NCBI RefSeq assembly: GCF_009765755.1
Contig: NZ_LMUV01000002.1
Span: 1,118,074 to 1,182,073 of the forward strand
Direction: 5' to 3'
DNA from: Rhodanobacter sp. L36
Lineage (GTDB): Bacteria; Pseudomonadota; Gammaproteobacteria; Xanthomonadales; Rhodanobacteraceae
Length of the DNA stretch: 64,000 nt
Shown: positions 53,034 to 62,320 of the stretch, piece by piece
How positions within the stretch are numbered: the first letter of the stretch is position 1
Layout of the letters: every line of letters starts with the position of its first letter
Position numbers and translations under genes: made by a program
The notes under the pieces: model-generated
Told to the model about the DNA's origin: nothing
What the model saw: the letters and a program-made list of their open reading frames with translations, nothing else
Database searches by the model: none

Positions 53034-55004
53034 TCAGTGCTGCTTGTCGTCCTTCTTCTGATGTCCCTCATTTCTCGTCGGCGGATTTCCGTGCGCCTGC
53101 GGCTGGGGTCGCGGCGCCTGTTGTGGCCGTTCCGTCTGTTGCGGTCGCATCATCTGCGGGCGGGGTACCTCGCGTTGCTGCTGCATAGGTGCCTGTCGTG
53201 GTGCTTCCCGTTGCTGCATGGGCATCGGCCGCGGCGCCTCGCGTTGTTGTTGAGGCATCGGCATCGGTCGCGGCGTTTCGCGGCGCTCAGGCATCGGTGT
53301 GCGCTGTTGCATGGGCGATGTGTGCGGAATGTCGCGATGCATCATTGGCGCCTGCGGTCGCGGCGAAGTGATCGGCTGTTGCATGACGGGCGCAACGCGT
53401 TGCGGCAGGTGTTCGACCGGCGCACGTGTCGGCATCGTCGGGGCGAGGCGCGACGGTGCAGCGACGCCGATGTGCTGGCCGGGAATGCGCATCGAACCGT
53501 TGCGGCCGCCCTGCATGTGCGGTTGTCCCGGAGCCGCCTGTCCCGCAACCGGCGCATGCGGAACCGGTCCGTTCGGAACGGGAACATGCAAGTCCTGCCC
53601 ATGAGCAGCGAGTCCGCGGCCGGCACCGGGCGCGGAAACACCCGGCATGTTGAGGTGCGGCTGGTGGGCGATTTCCGATGGACGTCCATTCGGCATCGGC
53701 GCGACGCCGGGACGAACGCCAGGCGGGTTACCCGGCAACGTTCCCGGGTGCGCAAAACGCGCGGGCTGACCCTTGGTCAGGGCACCGTTGAAGTTGGGGC
53801 GGTTCATCGGCTGCTGCGATGGCATGTGCACGTGCGCCGGACCGGCCAGATGGTTGCCCGGTTCGTTCGGCATGGGCATAGGCGGACGGATTGCGCCGGC
53901 ATTCTGCGGCGGTTGGCCGGGCGCACCGAAGCCATTGTGATTGCCGGCCCGGTGGTTGTTGTCGCCACGCCGATCGATGGTGGTGGATTTTGAAACATAG
54001 ACAGTGTTGTCGTGAACCACGGCAGGCCGCTGCCAGTGACCGCGATCGCCGTTGCCGCCACCGTCGCGATTGCCGCGCCAGCGCATGTCCCAGCTGTTCC
54101 AGCCGTAGTTCGATCGGTCGCGATCGTGATCGTGATGGTGCGAATGATTGAACAGCGATGCCACCGCGATGCCTGCGCCGAACGCCAGCGCACCGGTGGC
54201 GACCATGTCGCCGGTGCTGTAGCCGGGCTGTTCATAGCGATAGTCGGGGTAGCTCTCGACCTCTTCGCCGTACACGGTCTGCGGATCATATTCGGGCACG
54301 TACACCGTGTCCTGGTCGGCCGGCAGAATTTCGATTGTCTGCTCCGGCGCGGGCACCACGGACGGGCCCGAGTAGACGGTTTGATAGCCATCATCCGAAG
54401 GCGCGTACGCGACGCTGGTGTCCACCGGCGCGGACGGCTGGTTGACCACGTGCAGTTGCGCCGAGCTGCGCAGGCTGCCGTGCTTCGACGCGCGCTGGCG
54501 CATCACCTGGATCGCGTTCAGCACGTCAGTCGGATCGTTCGCGTATGCATTGCCAAGCGCGGTGGTCCACGGAATGTTCTGCGCCATCTGGTCGAGAACT
54601 TTGGGAAATACCGTGAGGCCCTTGATGCTTGGATCCCACGACTGCGGATCCACCGCGTCCTGCAACTCCGGGCCTTGCAGTTTCTGGTTCTGTTCGAGGA
54701 ACGTATCCGCGGCGGAAACCTGATCGGGATAGGTCGAGCCTGCCAGCACCTGCGCCACGAGCTTGTCCGGAAACAGCGCGATCGGCGCAACCAGTTGATA
54801 AAGCTGGTCGGCGGTCGGTGGTGCATACGCCGGTGCCTGCGCTGTCGAAGCGCTCGCTGCTGGTGCTATCGCGGGTGCCGTCGACGCGCCTGCGGACGCG
54901 GACGCCTGCGGCGATGCGGGCTGCTGGTTGCAACCGATCAGCGCGGCCGCGCCTGCGCAGATCGCGGTGTTCAAAGCCACGCTGAGAAAACGCCTGGTGA
55001 TCAC
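53034..55004 (-). CDS. DUF3300 lipoprotein with long Pro/Gln/Met-rich tail
   Basis: This 656-residue protein starts at a GTG (55004) with GGGAG 6 bases upstream; the longer ATG reading (55058) lacks support. A lipobox LIGC with Cys25 marks an outer-membrane or inner-membrane lipoprotein. DUF3300 covers about residues 60-240 (QLVAPIALFPDKLVAQVLAG, STYPDQV, SWDPSIKGLTVFPKVLDQMA). A His/Asp/Gly-rich region and a long disordered region follow, ending in repeated PMPMQQREAPR-type units. The function is unknown; surface or envelope-stress roles are possible. Confidence 0.82.
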   Translation of the reverse strand: MITRRFLSVALNTAICAGAAALIGCNQQPASPQASASAGASTAPAIAPAASASTAQAPAYAPPTADQLYQLVAPIALFPDKLVAQVLAGSTYPDQVSAADTFLEQNQKLQGPELQDAVDPQSWDPSIKGLTVFPKVLDQMAQNIPWTTALGNAYANDPTDVLNAIQVMRQRASKHGSLRSSAQLHVVNQPSAPVDTSVAYAPSDDGYQTVYSGPSVVPAPEQTIEILPADQDTVYVPEYDPQTVYGEEVESYPDYRYEQPGYSTGDMVATGALAFGAGIAVASLFNHSHHHDHDRDRSNYGWNSWDMRWRGNRDGGGNGDRGHWQRPAVVHDNTVYVSKSTTIDRRGDNNHRAGNHNGFGAPGQPPQNAGAIRPPMPMPNEPGNHLAGPAHVHMPSQQPMNRPNFNGALTKGQPARFAHPGTLPGNPPGVRPGVAPMPNGRPSEIAHQPHLNMPGVSAPGAGRGLAAHGQDLHVPVPNGPVPHAPVAGQAAPGQPHMQGGRNGSMRIPGQHIGVAAPSRLAPTMPTRAPVEHLPQRVAPVMQQPITSPRPQAPMMHRDIPHTSPMQQRTPMPERRETPRPMPMPQQQREAPRPMPMQQREAPRQAPMQQQREVPRPQMMRPQQTERPQQAPRPQPQAHGNPPTRNEGHQKKDDKQH

Positions 55005-55228
55005 TCTCTTCTCCCTTGCTCGGTGGAATGTCGTTGAGTGGAACATCCGGTCCGGCACGACGCGGCTCCCCGGTCACGTCGACTCACGAAAGCCGGTCGA
55101 CGTGCGCAGGTTCTTACTGTCGTACGGAACCGCCGGTAAATAACGCAATACAAGCAATTGCGACGTGGCGGCGTGAAGAAAAAGCGACGCGCCACGAAAG
55201 CGCGAACGAAGTCACTCGAAAGGACGGC

Positions 55229-55858
55229 TCACGCGATCGTGACGCCAAGTTGTTGCAGCGTCTCGCGCGTGGCGCGGTCCGAATCCGGCGTGACGGGTCG
55301 ACACAAATCCCATAGGAATCGCACGCGGAATCCGAGGTCGATGGCGTCCTGCGCGGTCCACAATACGCAAACATCGCGCGCCAGCCCGCACACGACGACA
55401 TCTTCCACGCCGCGTTCGCGCAGCCAGCCGGCGAGGCCAGTGCTGGGGCGTTGTCCATGTGGACCGTGGTTTTCGCGGAAGCCGCTGTACGAATCCACGT
55501 TGGGATCGCTGCCCTTGCGAATCAGTGCATCCAGCGACGACCAGTCGATGCCCGGATGAAGTTCCGCGCCCGGCGTTCCCTGCACGCAGTGATCCGGCCA
55601 CAGTGTTTGCGGCTGACCATGCAGCGTGATCTGTTCGAACGGCGCATGCCCGGGATGCGAGCTGGCGAATGAAGCGTGCCCGTGCGGATGCCAGTCCTGC
55701 GTGGCCACCACGTGGCGGAACAGTCGCTGCCGCAGCAGCGCATCGATGCCCGGCACGATGGCATCGCCCTCGTGGCAGGCGAGCGGACCGCCGGGCATGA
55801 AATCCGGCTGCACGTCGACGACGATCAGGGCGGCGTGGGTATTCGCGGAAGGATTCAT
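55229..55858 (-). CDS. pncA: Nicotinamidase
   Basis: This 209-residue isochorismatase-fold protein has the catalytic Asp15 (LIVVDVQPDF), a Lys in IRKGSDPN, and the nucleophile Cys in GLARDVCV. Metal ligands lie in QDWHPHGHASF (D55, H57, H61). It deamidates nicotinamide to nicotinate for NAD salvage. The start at 55858 fits the family N terminus. It is divergent from the membrane protein gene. Confidence 0.92.
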   Translation of the reverse strand: MNPSANTHAALIVVDVQPDFMPGGPLACHEGDAIVPGIDALLRQRLFRHVVATQDWHPHGHASFASSHPGHAPFEQITLHGQPQTLWPDHCVQGTPGAELHPGIDWSSLDALIRKGSDPNVDSYSGFRENHGPHGQRPSTGLAGWLRERGVEDVVVCGLARDVCVLWTAQDAIDLGFRVRFLWDLCRPVTPDSDRATRETLQQLGVTIA

Positions 55859-55962
55859 GGGCTGAAGTTTCTTGGGGGAAGAGGAACTCGGGCGCGGGCG
55901 TCGCGGCCGCCGTCGATGGCACATAATGCATGTTCTGCCATCACCGATCGGAAAAACACGCG

Positions 55963-56355
55963 ATGCATTACGACCAGTCGTGGATGGGATTCGGCATCGT
56001 CGGCGGCATGCAGGCCGGGGCTATTTCCACGCTTGCTGCAGTGTTGTTGTTTTTCTTTTTTCACTGGATCGGCAAACGCAGCGGCTGGGGTTACGGCCCG
56101 GAGATCGGCTGGGCTTTTCTGCTGGCGCTGGCGCTCACCGCCAGCGGCGATCTGTGGGACATGTTCTATTTCAATTACGCGCCCTTGCAATCGCTGGAGT
56201 TGCTCAAAGCCGAACTTGCGCTGGTGCACGACCCCGACGGCATCGGCACGCGCGTGTCGTGCGAATTGCTTGGCGTGGTGCTGGGTTTGTATATCGGGTG
56301 GGCGATCTGCAGCGCCGACTGGCGCACGCGCTTCGGCCGCTCGCGCAAGGATTGA
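55963..56355 (+). CDS. Small membrane protein of unknown function
   Basis: This 130-residue protein has three likely membrane helices (GMQAGAISTLAAVLLFFFFHWIG, IGWAFLLALALTASGDLWDMF and LLGVVLGLYIGWAI). The start at 55963 is the second in-frame ATG and sits at the conserved-looking MHYDQSWMGFG. I recognise no family. It converges with the serine hydrolase gene. Confidence 0.6.
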   Translation: MHYDQSWMGFGIVGGMQAGAISTLAAVLLFFFFHWIGKRSGWGYGPEIGWAFLLALALTASGDLWDMFYFNYAPLQSLELLKAELALVHDPDGIGTRVSCELLGVVLGLYIGWAICSADWRTRFGRSRKD

Positions 56356-56380
56356 TCCTTCAGTTCAGCGGCGGCCAGCG

Positions 56381-57172
56381 TCAACGCGCGTGCACACCCG
56401 CGAGCTGATGCGAAAACATCCACGGCCACAGCTCGGCGGTTGCATAGGCCATCGGCCAGGAGCCGTGATCGACGCCGGGAAATTCGGTGTAACGCACGTC
56501 ATCCCCGAGTGCCTTGAGCGCTGCATTCATCCGATGCGATTCATCCGGCGGCACCACCGAATCGATCGCGCCGTTGAAGATCCACACCGGCAGCTTGCCG
56601 ATATGCGCCGCCACCCATGCGTGCCTGTTGCTGGTGCCGGCAGGTATGCCTTGCACGGACAACGGATCGGGATCCTTTGGCTGGTTGATGCCGCCGCAGA
56701 TGATCGCCGCCGCGGCGAACATGCCAAGGTGATCCTTTGCGATCTGCCACGAGCCGTAGCCGCCCATCGACAAGCCGGTGAGATACAGGCGCCGGCGGTC
56801 GCCGTGATAGGTATCGATGGTTTCTTTCAGCGCCTGTAGCGCCATCACTTCGACATCGCCGTTCCAGGCCGTGCCTTCCGGCGCCTGCGGGATGACGACC
56901 ACGGCCGGGAAATGATCGCCATGATCCTTCAGCCATGGCGGCAAACCCTGGCTTAGCTGACGTTCGTTGTCGCTGCCGCGCTCGCCACTGCCGTGCAGAA
57001 ACAGCACTACTGGCCACGAGCGTTTGGCCGTCCAGCCGTCCGGAACGAAAAGCCGATATCGATAGGTTGTTCCGTGCACGCTGGTCGAGCGCTCGATGAA
57101 ACGCGATGGCTGCGCGGCGTGTGCGACGAAGGCGAGCAGAAAAAATCCAATCAGGGCGAGAAGGCGAGTCAT
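56381..57172 (-). CDS. Exported alpha/beta hydrolase (dienelactone/poly-hydroxybutyrate-depolymerase-like)
   Basis: This 263-residue protein has a leader (LLALIGFFLLAFVAHA), oxyanion region VVLFLHGSGERG, nucleophile elbow LTGLSMGGYGS, Asp in NGAIDSVVPPDES and His in FPGVDHGSWP. It is the LpqC/feruloyl-esterase-like group of serine hydrolases acting outside the cytoplasm. The substrate is unknown. It lies 52 bases after the cardiolipin synthase gene. Confidence 0.83.
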   Translation of the reverse strand: MTRLLALIGFFLLAFVAHAAQPSRFIERSTSVHGTTYRYRLFVPDGWTAKRSWPVVLFLHGSGERGSDNERQLSQGLPPWLKDHGDHFPAVVVIPQAPEGTAWNGDVEVMALQALKETIDTYHGDRRRLYLTGLSMGGYGSWQIAKDHLGMFAAAAIICGGINQPKDPDPLSVQGIPAGTSNRHAWVAAHIGKLPVWIFNGAIDSVVPPDESHRMNAALKALGDDVRYTEFPGVDHGSWPMAYATAELWPWMFSHQLAGVHAR

Positions 57173-57224
57173 GATTCGGCTACCGATGACGAAGGCCGAT
57201 CATAACGGCCTTGCGGAAGAATCA

Positions 57225-58613
57225 TCACAGGATCGGATCGAACAGTCGCGCGACGTGCATGGCCACCCGGCGCAAGTAAGGCGCCTCGTGGTATTCGCTT
57301 TCGTCCATGCGCACGGCACGAGCGAAATCGGCTTCGAGCATCGCTTCCACCTGGCTGGCGAACGTGCGGTCGACAATCAGCGCGCTCACCTCGAAATTGA
57401 GCCGGAACGATCGGCTGTCCAAATTCATGCTGCCGATCGCGGCGCTGTCGTGGTCCACCAGCAAAGCTTTCTGGTGGAGGAAGCCGGGTTGGTAGCGGAA
57501 TACCTGCACGCCCGCGCGCACTGCCTGATGCGCATGCAGCGTGGACGAGAGAAACACGGTCTGGTGATCCGGCCTCGAGGGAATCAGCACGCGCACGTCG
57601 ACGCCGCGCAGCACTGCGAGCTGCAGTGCTGCGCGCACCGCGGCATCGGGCACGAAATAAGGTGAAGTGAGCCACACGCGCTCGCGTGCCGCATCGATCG
57701 CCGCTGTGAAAAACAGCGACGCCGTTTCACGCGTGTCGGCCGGTCCGCTGGCCACGATCAGTGCACTGGCAATGCCGTCGCAACGTGGCGTCGGCAGCAG
57801 GGTTGGCTGCGTGCCGGTGATCCATTGCCAGTTTTCCGCGAATAGCCGTTGCAGATCGGCGACCGCTGGCCCACGCAATTCCAGCTGGGTGTCGCGCCAC
57901 GGTGCCAGCGGTGGTTTGAGGCCGAGATATTCGTCGCCGACATTGAGTCCGCCGACGAAACCGCGCACGCCGTCCACCACCACGATCTTGCGGTGATTGC
58001 GAAAATTCAACTGGAAGCGATTGCGCCAGCGATGCGTCGCGAACGGATGAATCGCCACGCCGCCAGCACGTAACGCGGCGATGTAGTGATGCGGCAAATC
58101 ACGGCTGCCGACGCCGTCGAACAACACGCAGACTTCCACGCCGGCGGCGGCGCGCTCCAGCAGCACGTGTTGCACGCGCCGACCCAGCGCGTCGTCGCGG
58201 AAGATGAAGAACTGCACCAGCAGGCAGCGTTCAGCGCTCGCCATCGCGGCGATCATCACGTCGAACGCGGCATTGCCATCGATCAGCAACCGCAACGCGT
58301 GGCCGGCGAGAAACGGGCGGCCCTGCAACGCAGCGATCGATGCAAAGCGTTCGCAGCCGGGCTCGACGGAGCGATCCCCGGCCGGTGCCTTGGTCGTTGT
58401 CAGTGTGGTTGAATGCAGGGCGAGATAGCCGCTGAAGCGACTCGCGCCGAGATAAAGATACGGCAACAGCGTCACATACGGCAGCAGCACGAGCCCGAGC
58501 ACCCAGCCAATCGCGCCTTGCGGCGTGCGCGTATGCACGACTGCGTGCATGGCAGTCAGGATGCCGAGCAGATGCAGCAGGAAAATGCACGCGGTGAGCA
58601 GGGTGAGTGTCAT
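57225..58613 (-). CDS. cls: Cardiolipin synthase
   Basis: This 462-residue protein has two N-terminal membrane helices and two phospholipase D HKD motifs: FRNHRKIVVVDGVRGFVGGLNVGDEY and FLHQKALLVDHDSAAIGSMNLDSRSF. It makes cardiolipin from two phosphatidylglycerols at the inner membrane. It is 24 bases after the FAD/NAD(P)-binding gene, so it may share its transcript. Confidence 0.92.
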   Translation of the reverse strand: MTLTLLTACIFLLHLLGILTAMHAVVHTRTPQGAIGWVLGLVLLPYVTLLPYLYLGASRFSGYLALHSTTLTTTKAPAGDRSVEPGCERFASIAALQGRPFLAGHALRLLIDGNAAFDVMIAAMASAERCLLVQFFIFRDDALGRRVQHVLLERAAAGVEVCVLFDGVGSRDLPHHYIAALRAGGVAIHPFATHRWRNRFQLNFRNHRKIVVVDGVRGFVGGLNVGDEYLGLKPPLAPWRDTQLELRGPAVADLQRLFAENWQWITGTQPTLLPTPRCDGIASALIVASGPADTRETASLFFTAAIDAARERVWLTSPYFVPDAAVRAALQLAVLRGVDVRVLIPSRPDHQTVFLSSTLHAHQAVRAGVQVFRYQPGFLHQKALLVDHDSAAIGSMNLDSRSFRLNFEVSALIVDRTFASQVEAMLEADFARAVRMDESEYHEAPYLRRVAMHVARLFDPIL

Positions 58614-58637
58614 CCGCAGGCGTCGTTTGTGGCTGGT

Positions 58638-60002
58638 CTAGCCGGCGAGCAACTGGTCGGCGAGGCTGCGCGCCTGCTGGCGGATTTCCGGCATCGCTGT
58701 GGATTCCCACAACGTGCCGCGCAGCAGGCTGCCGATCGCGAACAGGCGCGTCCAGTGCGCGCCGTCGTGTTGCAGCCGTCCATCAGGCAATGCGCCGACA
58801 CCGAGGCCGAGCGGGTCGGGCGTGATGTGCGCGTTGGTGAGCAACTGGCTCACGAGGCGATGATCAGTGCGGCGCACGTCGGTGTTCAGGCCGATGGTCT
58901 GCACGACCATGTCGGCATCGATAGAGCGTGCGTGTCCGGCGTGTTCGAGCGTCATCGTCAAACCTTCACTGGAAAGCGCGACGGTGCGCATGCGTCCGCG
59001 CTGGCGATGGAGCCGGCCTTCGCGTTCGAGCGTCGCGATTTTTTCATGCACCTGTGGCGGCATGCGATGCCGCGCGCGCTCCCATGCCCAGCGTGCGTGG
59101 CGCATGAAGCGCGCGCGTTGGTCGAGTGGCAACGCGCCCCACAGGCTTGGCGTGTGCGGACGCAGGCTGTCCAGAACGGTGCGCCAGTCGCCTTCCTGCG
59201 ACATCGCCTCGCGCAGCAGATGCATCCACGAACGGATTTCCGGTGTCTGGCGCATCGCCTCGATCAGTTCGGCGCTGTCGTCGGCCGGCGCACTTGCCGC
59301 AAGGTGATGTGCCTCGGGCAACATGCCGTGACGCGAGATGGCGGTGAATTCGGTTTGCGGCCATAGCGCGGAGAGTTCCAGCAGCACGTCGATGGCGGTC
59401 AGGCCCATGCCGATCAGTGCGACCTTGCGCGGCGGCGGACCGATGCGGGTCGCGTTGCGCAACAGCTGCCACGGATCGACCAGGTAACGACCGCTTTCGA
59501 GCACGTCGTCGCCCACGCCGTTGAGCGGTTGCGGCGACAGCGCGCCGAGGGCCAGCACGGCCGCATCCACGCGACGGCTTTCATCGCCATGGTTCACGGT
59601 GATGCCGTCCTGCTCGGGCACCAGTGCGTCGACCGCGAACGGAATCACGTTGACGTCGTGGCCGTGCGCCACGCCCTGCTGCAAGGAGCGCGTGACTTCG
59701 GCTTCGAGGTAATCGCCATAGCGGCGACGCGGCAGGAAATCGGTGCCGGTGATGGTCGGATCGTCGCGCTGCACGAAATCGAGGAAGCCGCGCGGCTTGC
59801 CGGCAAACATGCTCATCGATGCCGCACGTACGTTGAGCAGGTGGCGATCGGAGGTCGTGCCATAGGCGATGCCGCGGGCCAGCGCACCGCCGCCGGTGTA
59901 CCAATCTAGATGCAGCGGTTGCGATGGCCGTCGCTCCAGCAATTCGCTGAGCAAAGTGGCTGCCGCGGCGCCGCCGCCGATGATGGCGACTCGTCGAAAC
60001 AT
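58638..60002 (-). CDS. FAD/NAD(P)-binding protein (NAD_binding_9-like)
   Basis: This 454-residue protein opens with a dinucleotide-binding VAIIGGGAAAATLLSELL, has GIAYGTTSDRHLLNVRAASMSMFAG and AVLALGALSPQPL, and a second nucleotide-binding GMGLTAIDVLLEL. This matches the FAD-NAD(P)-binding group of unknown reaction. The start at 60002 removes a spurious tail. It lies 29 bases after the cysteine-dioxygenase-like gene; the pairing suggests a shared thiol or oxygenation chemistry. Confidence 0.8.
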   Translation of the reverse strand: MFRRVAIIGGGAAAATLLSELLERRPSQPLHLDWYTGGGALARGIAYGTTSDRHLLNVRAASMSMFAGKPRGFLDFVQRDDPTITGTDFLPRRRYGDYLEAEVTRSLQQGVAHGHDVNVIPFAVDALVPEQDGITVNHGDESRRVDAAVLALGALSPQPLNGVGDDVLESGRYLVDPWQLLRNATRIGPPPRKVALIGMGLTAIDVLLELSALWPQTEFTAISRHGMLPEAHHLAASAPADDSAELIEAMRQTPEIRSWMHLLREAMSQEGDWRTVLDSLRPHTPSLWGALPLDQRARFMRHARWAWERARHRMPPQVHEKIATLEREGRLHRQRGRMRTVALSSEGLTMTLEHAGHARSIDADMVVQTIGLNTDVRRTDHRLVSQLLTNAHITPDPLGLGVGALPDGRLQHDGAHWTRLFAIGSLLRGTLWESTAMPEIRQQARSLADQLLAG

Positions 60003-60031
60003 GGAATTCCCGATAGCGAAGTAGGTGTGGC

Positions 60032-60604
60032 TCAGGCAGGCAGGCGACCGGCGACGGCGCTGCGCTGTGCCAGCGACGTCCATCGACCGGTGATCTCTTC
60101 CTGCTCGTAGGCGAAGTACTGGGTCAGATCGCCGCCATAAACGTGGAGCGTCAGCGCCGTGTCGTGCTTGGACAAATTACGACAGCGATGCGCGTGGGTG
60201 TCGACACCTTCGAACCAGGTGCCGTCGCCCTGGCCGAGCCAGTCACGACCTTCCATCTTCAACTCGCCGGAGACAGGATCGCGCGAATAGGATTGCACTT
60301 CGAGCGCGCCGACCAGCGCGACCTCCAGACCCCACAAACCCGCATGGTCGTGGATCGGCGTGAGGTAGTTCGGCGGCCAGGCCATCACCAGCACGCTGAT
60401 GTCCGGATCTTTCCGTTCGGCCAGCAGCCAGCGTTCGAACCCGCGCCCGCGCAACGGCGCGAGCCCATTGGACAACACCTGCGATTCCTGATGGACCACG
60501 CGACCCATGTCGCGTGCCATCGAGGCGAGGTCGGGCTGGTTGGCGGTGCCATATTCCAGCGCGATCTCCCGCAAGATCTTGAGGGTATTTTTGTATCTGC
60601 CCAT
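60032..60604 (-). CDS. Cysteine-dioxygenase-like cupin
   Basis: This 190-residue protein has the CDO metal triad: H85 and H87 (PIHDH), H139 (THAHR) and the active-site tyrosine Y156 (LHVYGG). The Cys of the mammalian Cys-Tyr crosslink is absent, as is usual in bacterial thiol dioxygenases. Substrate may be cysteine or mercaptopropionate. The start at 60604 fits the family. It leads a likely operon with the FAD/NAD(P)-binding gene. Confidence 0.85.
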   Translation of the reverse strand: MGRYKNTLKILREIALEYGTANQPDLASMARDMGRVVHQESQVLSNGLAPLRGRGFERWLLAERKDPDISVLVMAWPPNYLTPIHDHAGLWGLEVALVGALEVQSYSRDPVSGELKMEGRDWLGQGDGTWFEGVDTHAHRCRNLSKHDTALTLHVYGGDLTQYFAYEQEEITGRWTSLAQRSAVAGRLPA

Positions 60605-60740
60605 GTGTCGAACCAGAGGGGTAATGGCGATCAGTGGAGCATGCGCATTGTTAAAGCTGCGTAAGCTCCCGGGTGGCTTTTTTTGTCCATTCGCTGGCGG
60701 CATTTGCCGTCCAATTCGCCGCCCATGAGACGCCTGGCGG

Positions 60741-60765
60741 ACCGGCCGCCATCCGGGCGGCCGGT
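60741..60765 (-). terminator. Hairpin after the tonB gene
   Basis: ACCGGCCGCC and GGCGGCCGGT are perfect 10-bp complements around ATCCG, 13 bases after the tonB stop on the minus strand. There is no U tract, so strength is uncertain. Confidence 0.5.
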
Positions 60766-60778
60766 GCGTATTGCCGTG

Positions 60779-61453
60779 TTACTGCTGGCGCAGGTCGAAG
60801 GTGACCGGCACCCGCGCCCACGCCTGCACGGCGCGGCCATCGACCACGGCCGGCTGGAACCGCCAAGCCGCCAGCACCTGCGCCCGGGCACTGCGATCCA
60901 GCACGGGGTAGCCGCTGCTTTGCTCGATCACCACGTCGATCGGCTTGCCGGTTTCGTCGACTAGTACGCGCAGCAGTACGTTGCCGTGCATGCGTTCGCG
61001 CACGGCCTGTGTCGGAAATTTCAGCGGCGAGGCGAGATAGGCAAGGGTAGTTTCCACCGGCGCGGCATTTACCGCCGGCCCGGGCGGCGCCGTCGTCGCG
61101 GGATGGATGCTCGGCGCGGTGACTAACGGTGCGGCGATGTTGCCTTGATCAGTTGGCACCACGACCGGCGGCGTGGCCGGCATGGTTCGCGGCTGGGTAT
61201 GCGGGACGGCTGGTGGACGAGGCAGCGGCTTGACGACGGGCATCGGCGGTTGCGGTATGACCTTGACCGGCTCGATCCAGCGGATCTGTGTCACGGGTGC
61301 GGCGGTCGTTTCGTGTGAAAACAGCACGGCGCCGATCGGGCGCGAGACGATGAGTACAACGGCGAGGTTGAACGCGATGGCCGCGCTGATGGCGGCGATG
61401 CGTGCAGCGTCGGGGTGCGGACGAGTAGCGACAGCCAGGCTAGCGGACGACAT
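60779..61453 (-). CDS. tonB: TonB family energy transducer
   Basis: This 224-residue protein has a single N-terminal membrane anchor (IAAISAAIAFNLAVVLIVS), a Pro-rich periplasmic spacer and a C-terminal TonB fold (LKFPTQAVRERMHGNVLLRVLVDETGKPIDVVIEQSSGYPVLD ending AWRFQPA). It couples inner-membrane energy to outer-membrane receptors. AGGAGG lies before the ATG at 61453. No exbB/exbD genes adjoin, so it is likely an accessory TonB, possibly serving receptors such as the one at 31971. Confidence 0.88.
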   Translation of the reverse strand: MSSASLAVATRPHPDAARIAAISAAIAFNLAVVLIVSRPIGAVLFSHETTAAPVTQIRWIEPVKVIPQPPMPVVKPLPRPPAVPHTQPRTMPATPPVVVPTDQGNIAAPLVTAPSIHPATTAPPGPAVNAAPVETTLAYLASPLKFPTQAVRERMHGNVLLRVLVDETGKPIDVVIEQSSGYPVLDRSARAQVLAAWRFQPAVVDGRAVQAWARVPVTFDLRQQ

Positions 61454-61650
61454 AAGCGACCTCCTGACGAGCGGTTTTGGGATGTTGCGATCGTCACGCT
61501 GCAACGCGTGCAGGGGGATCGTGCGGTCGCGACTGCAGCGTATGCCTGTCCGAGCTGGTTCCGCAAGTGGACGGCCAAACGTATGCGGCGAGCCGTAGTT
61601 GGGCTGGTAAGGTGGGTGGGCGAACCACCGCGCACGCTGGAGGAAACACG

Positions 61651-62319
61651 ATGTACGTCCAGTCCGGCGCCATCGCCGAACGCCACGCCCTCGGCGACGA
61701 ATTCGCCAGCAGCGTCATCCACGGCATCGGCATCGTGCTCAGCATCGCCGGCCTCGCGACGCTGGTCGCGTACGCCGTGCGACAGGGCGGCGCGTTGAAT
61801 GTCGCGGCCTGCGCCGTGTTCGGCACCACGCTGGTGCTGTTGTACACCGCGTCCACGCTGTATCACTCGGTGTCGCTGGCCAGCGCCAAACCGACGCTGC
61901 GGGCGCTGGATCACATTGCGATCTACTTGCTGATCGCCGGCACGTATACGCCATTCACATTGATCGCGCTCCCTGGTCGATGGGGCTGGAACCTGTTCGC
62001 CGCCGTGTGGACGCTCGCGCTGGTTGGCAGTGCGCTGGAGCTCGGCTGGCTCAAGCGATATCACAAATTGGCCGTGCTGCTATACGTAGGTATGGGCTGG
62101 ATCGGCATGGTGGCGTTCAAGCCGCTCAGCGCGCATCTGCAATTCGGCGGCATGAGTCTGCTCATTGCTGGCGGCGTTGCCTACACGCTCGGCGTGCCGT
62201 TCTACCTGTGGCGACGGCTGCCGTATCACCACGCGCTGTGGCACGTGTTCGTGCTTGCCGGCAGCGTGCTGCATTTTCTCGCCGTGCTGTTGTACGTGCT
62301 GCCGCGTTCGCCGGCCTGA
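61651..62319 (+). CDS. Hemolysin III / PAQR-like membrane protein
   Basis: This 222-residue protein has seven membrane helices and the PAQR/HlyIII motifs: SSVIHGIGIVLS, STLYHSVS, LDHIAIYLLIAGTYTPF and a C-terminal HALWHVFVLAGSVLHFLAV with conserved histidines. Members may be metal-dependent ceramidase-like hydrolases; bacterial roles are unclear. GGAGG precedes the ATG. It is divergent from tonB and nearly abuts the convergent DUF456 gene. Confidence 0.9.
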   Translation: MYVQSGAIAERHALGDEFASSVIHGIGIVLSIAGLATLVAYAVRQGGALNVAACAVFGTTLVLLYTASTLYHSVSLASAKPTLRALDHIAIYLLIAGTYTPFTLIALPGRWGWNLFAAVWTLALVGSALELGWLKRYHKLAVLLYVGMGWIGMVAFKPLSAHLQFGGMSLLIAGGVAYTLGVPFYLWRRLPYHHALWHVFVLAGSVLHFLAVLLYVLPRSPA

Positions 62320-62320
62320 T

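Noticed and set aside
58413..59366. Plus-strand frame of 317 residues across the FAD-binding gene.
   Set aside because: Arg/Ala/His-rich composition without motifs; it is antisense to a clear gene.
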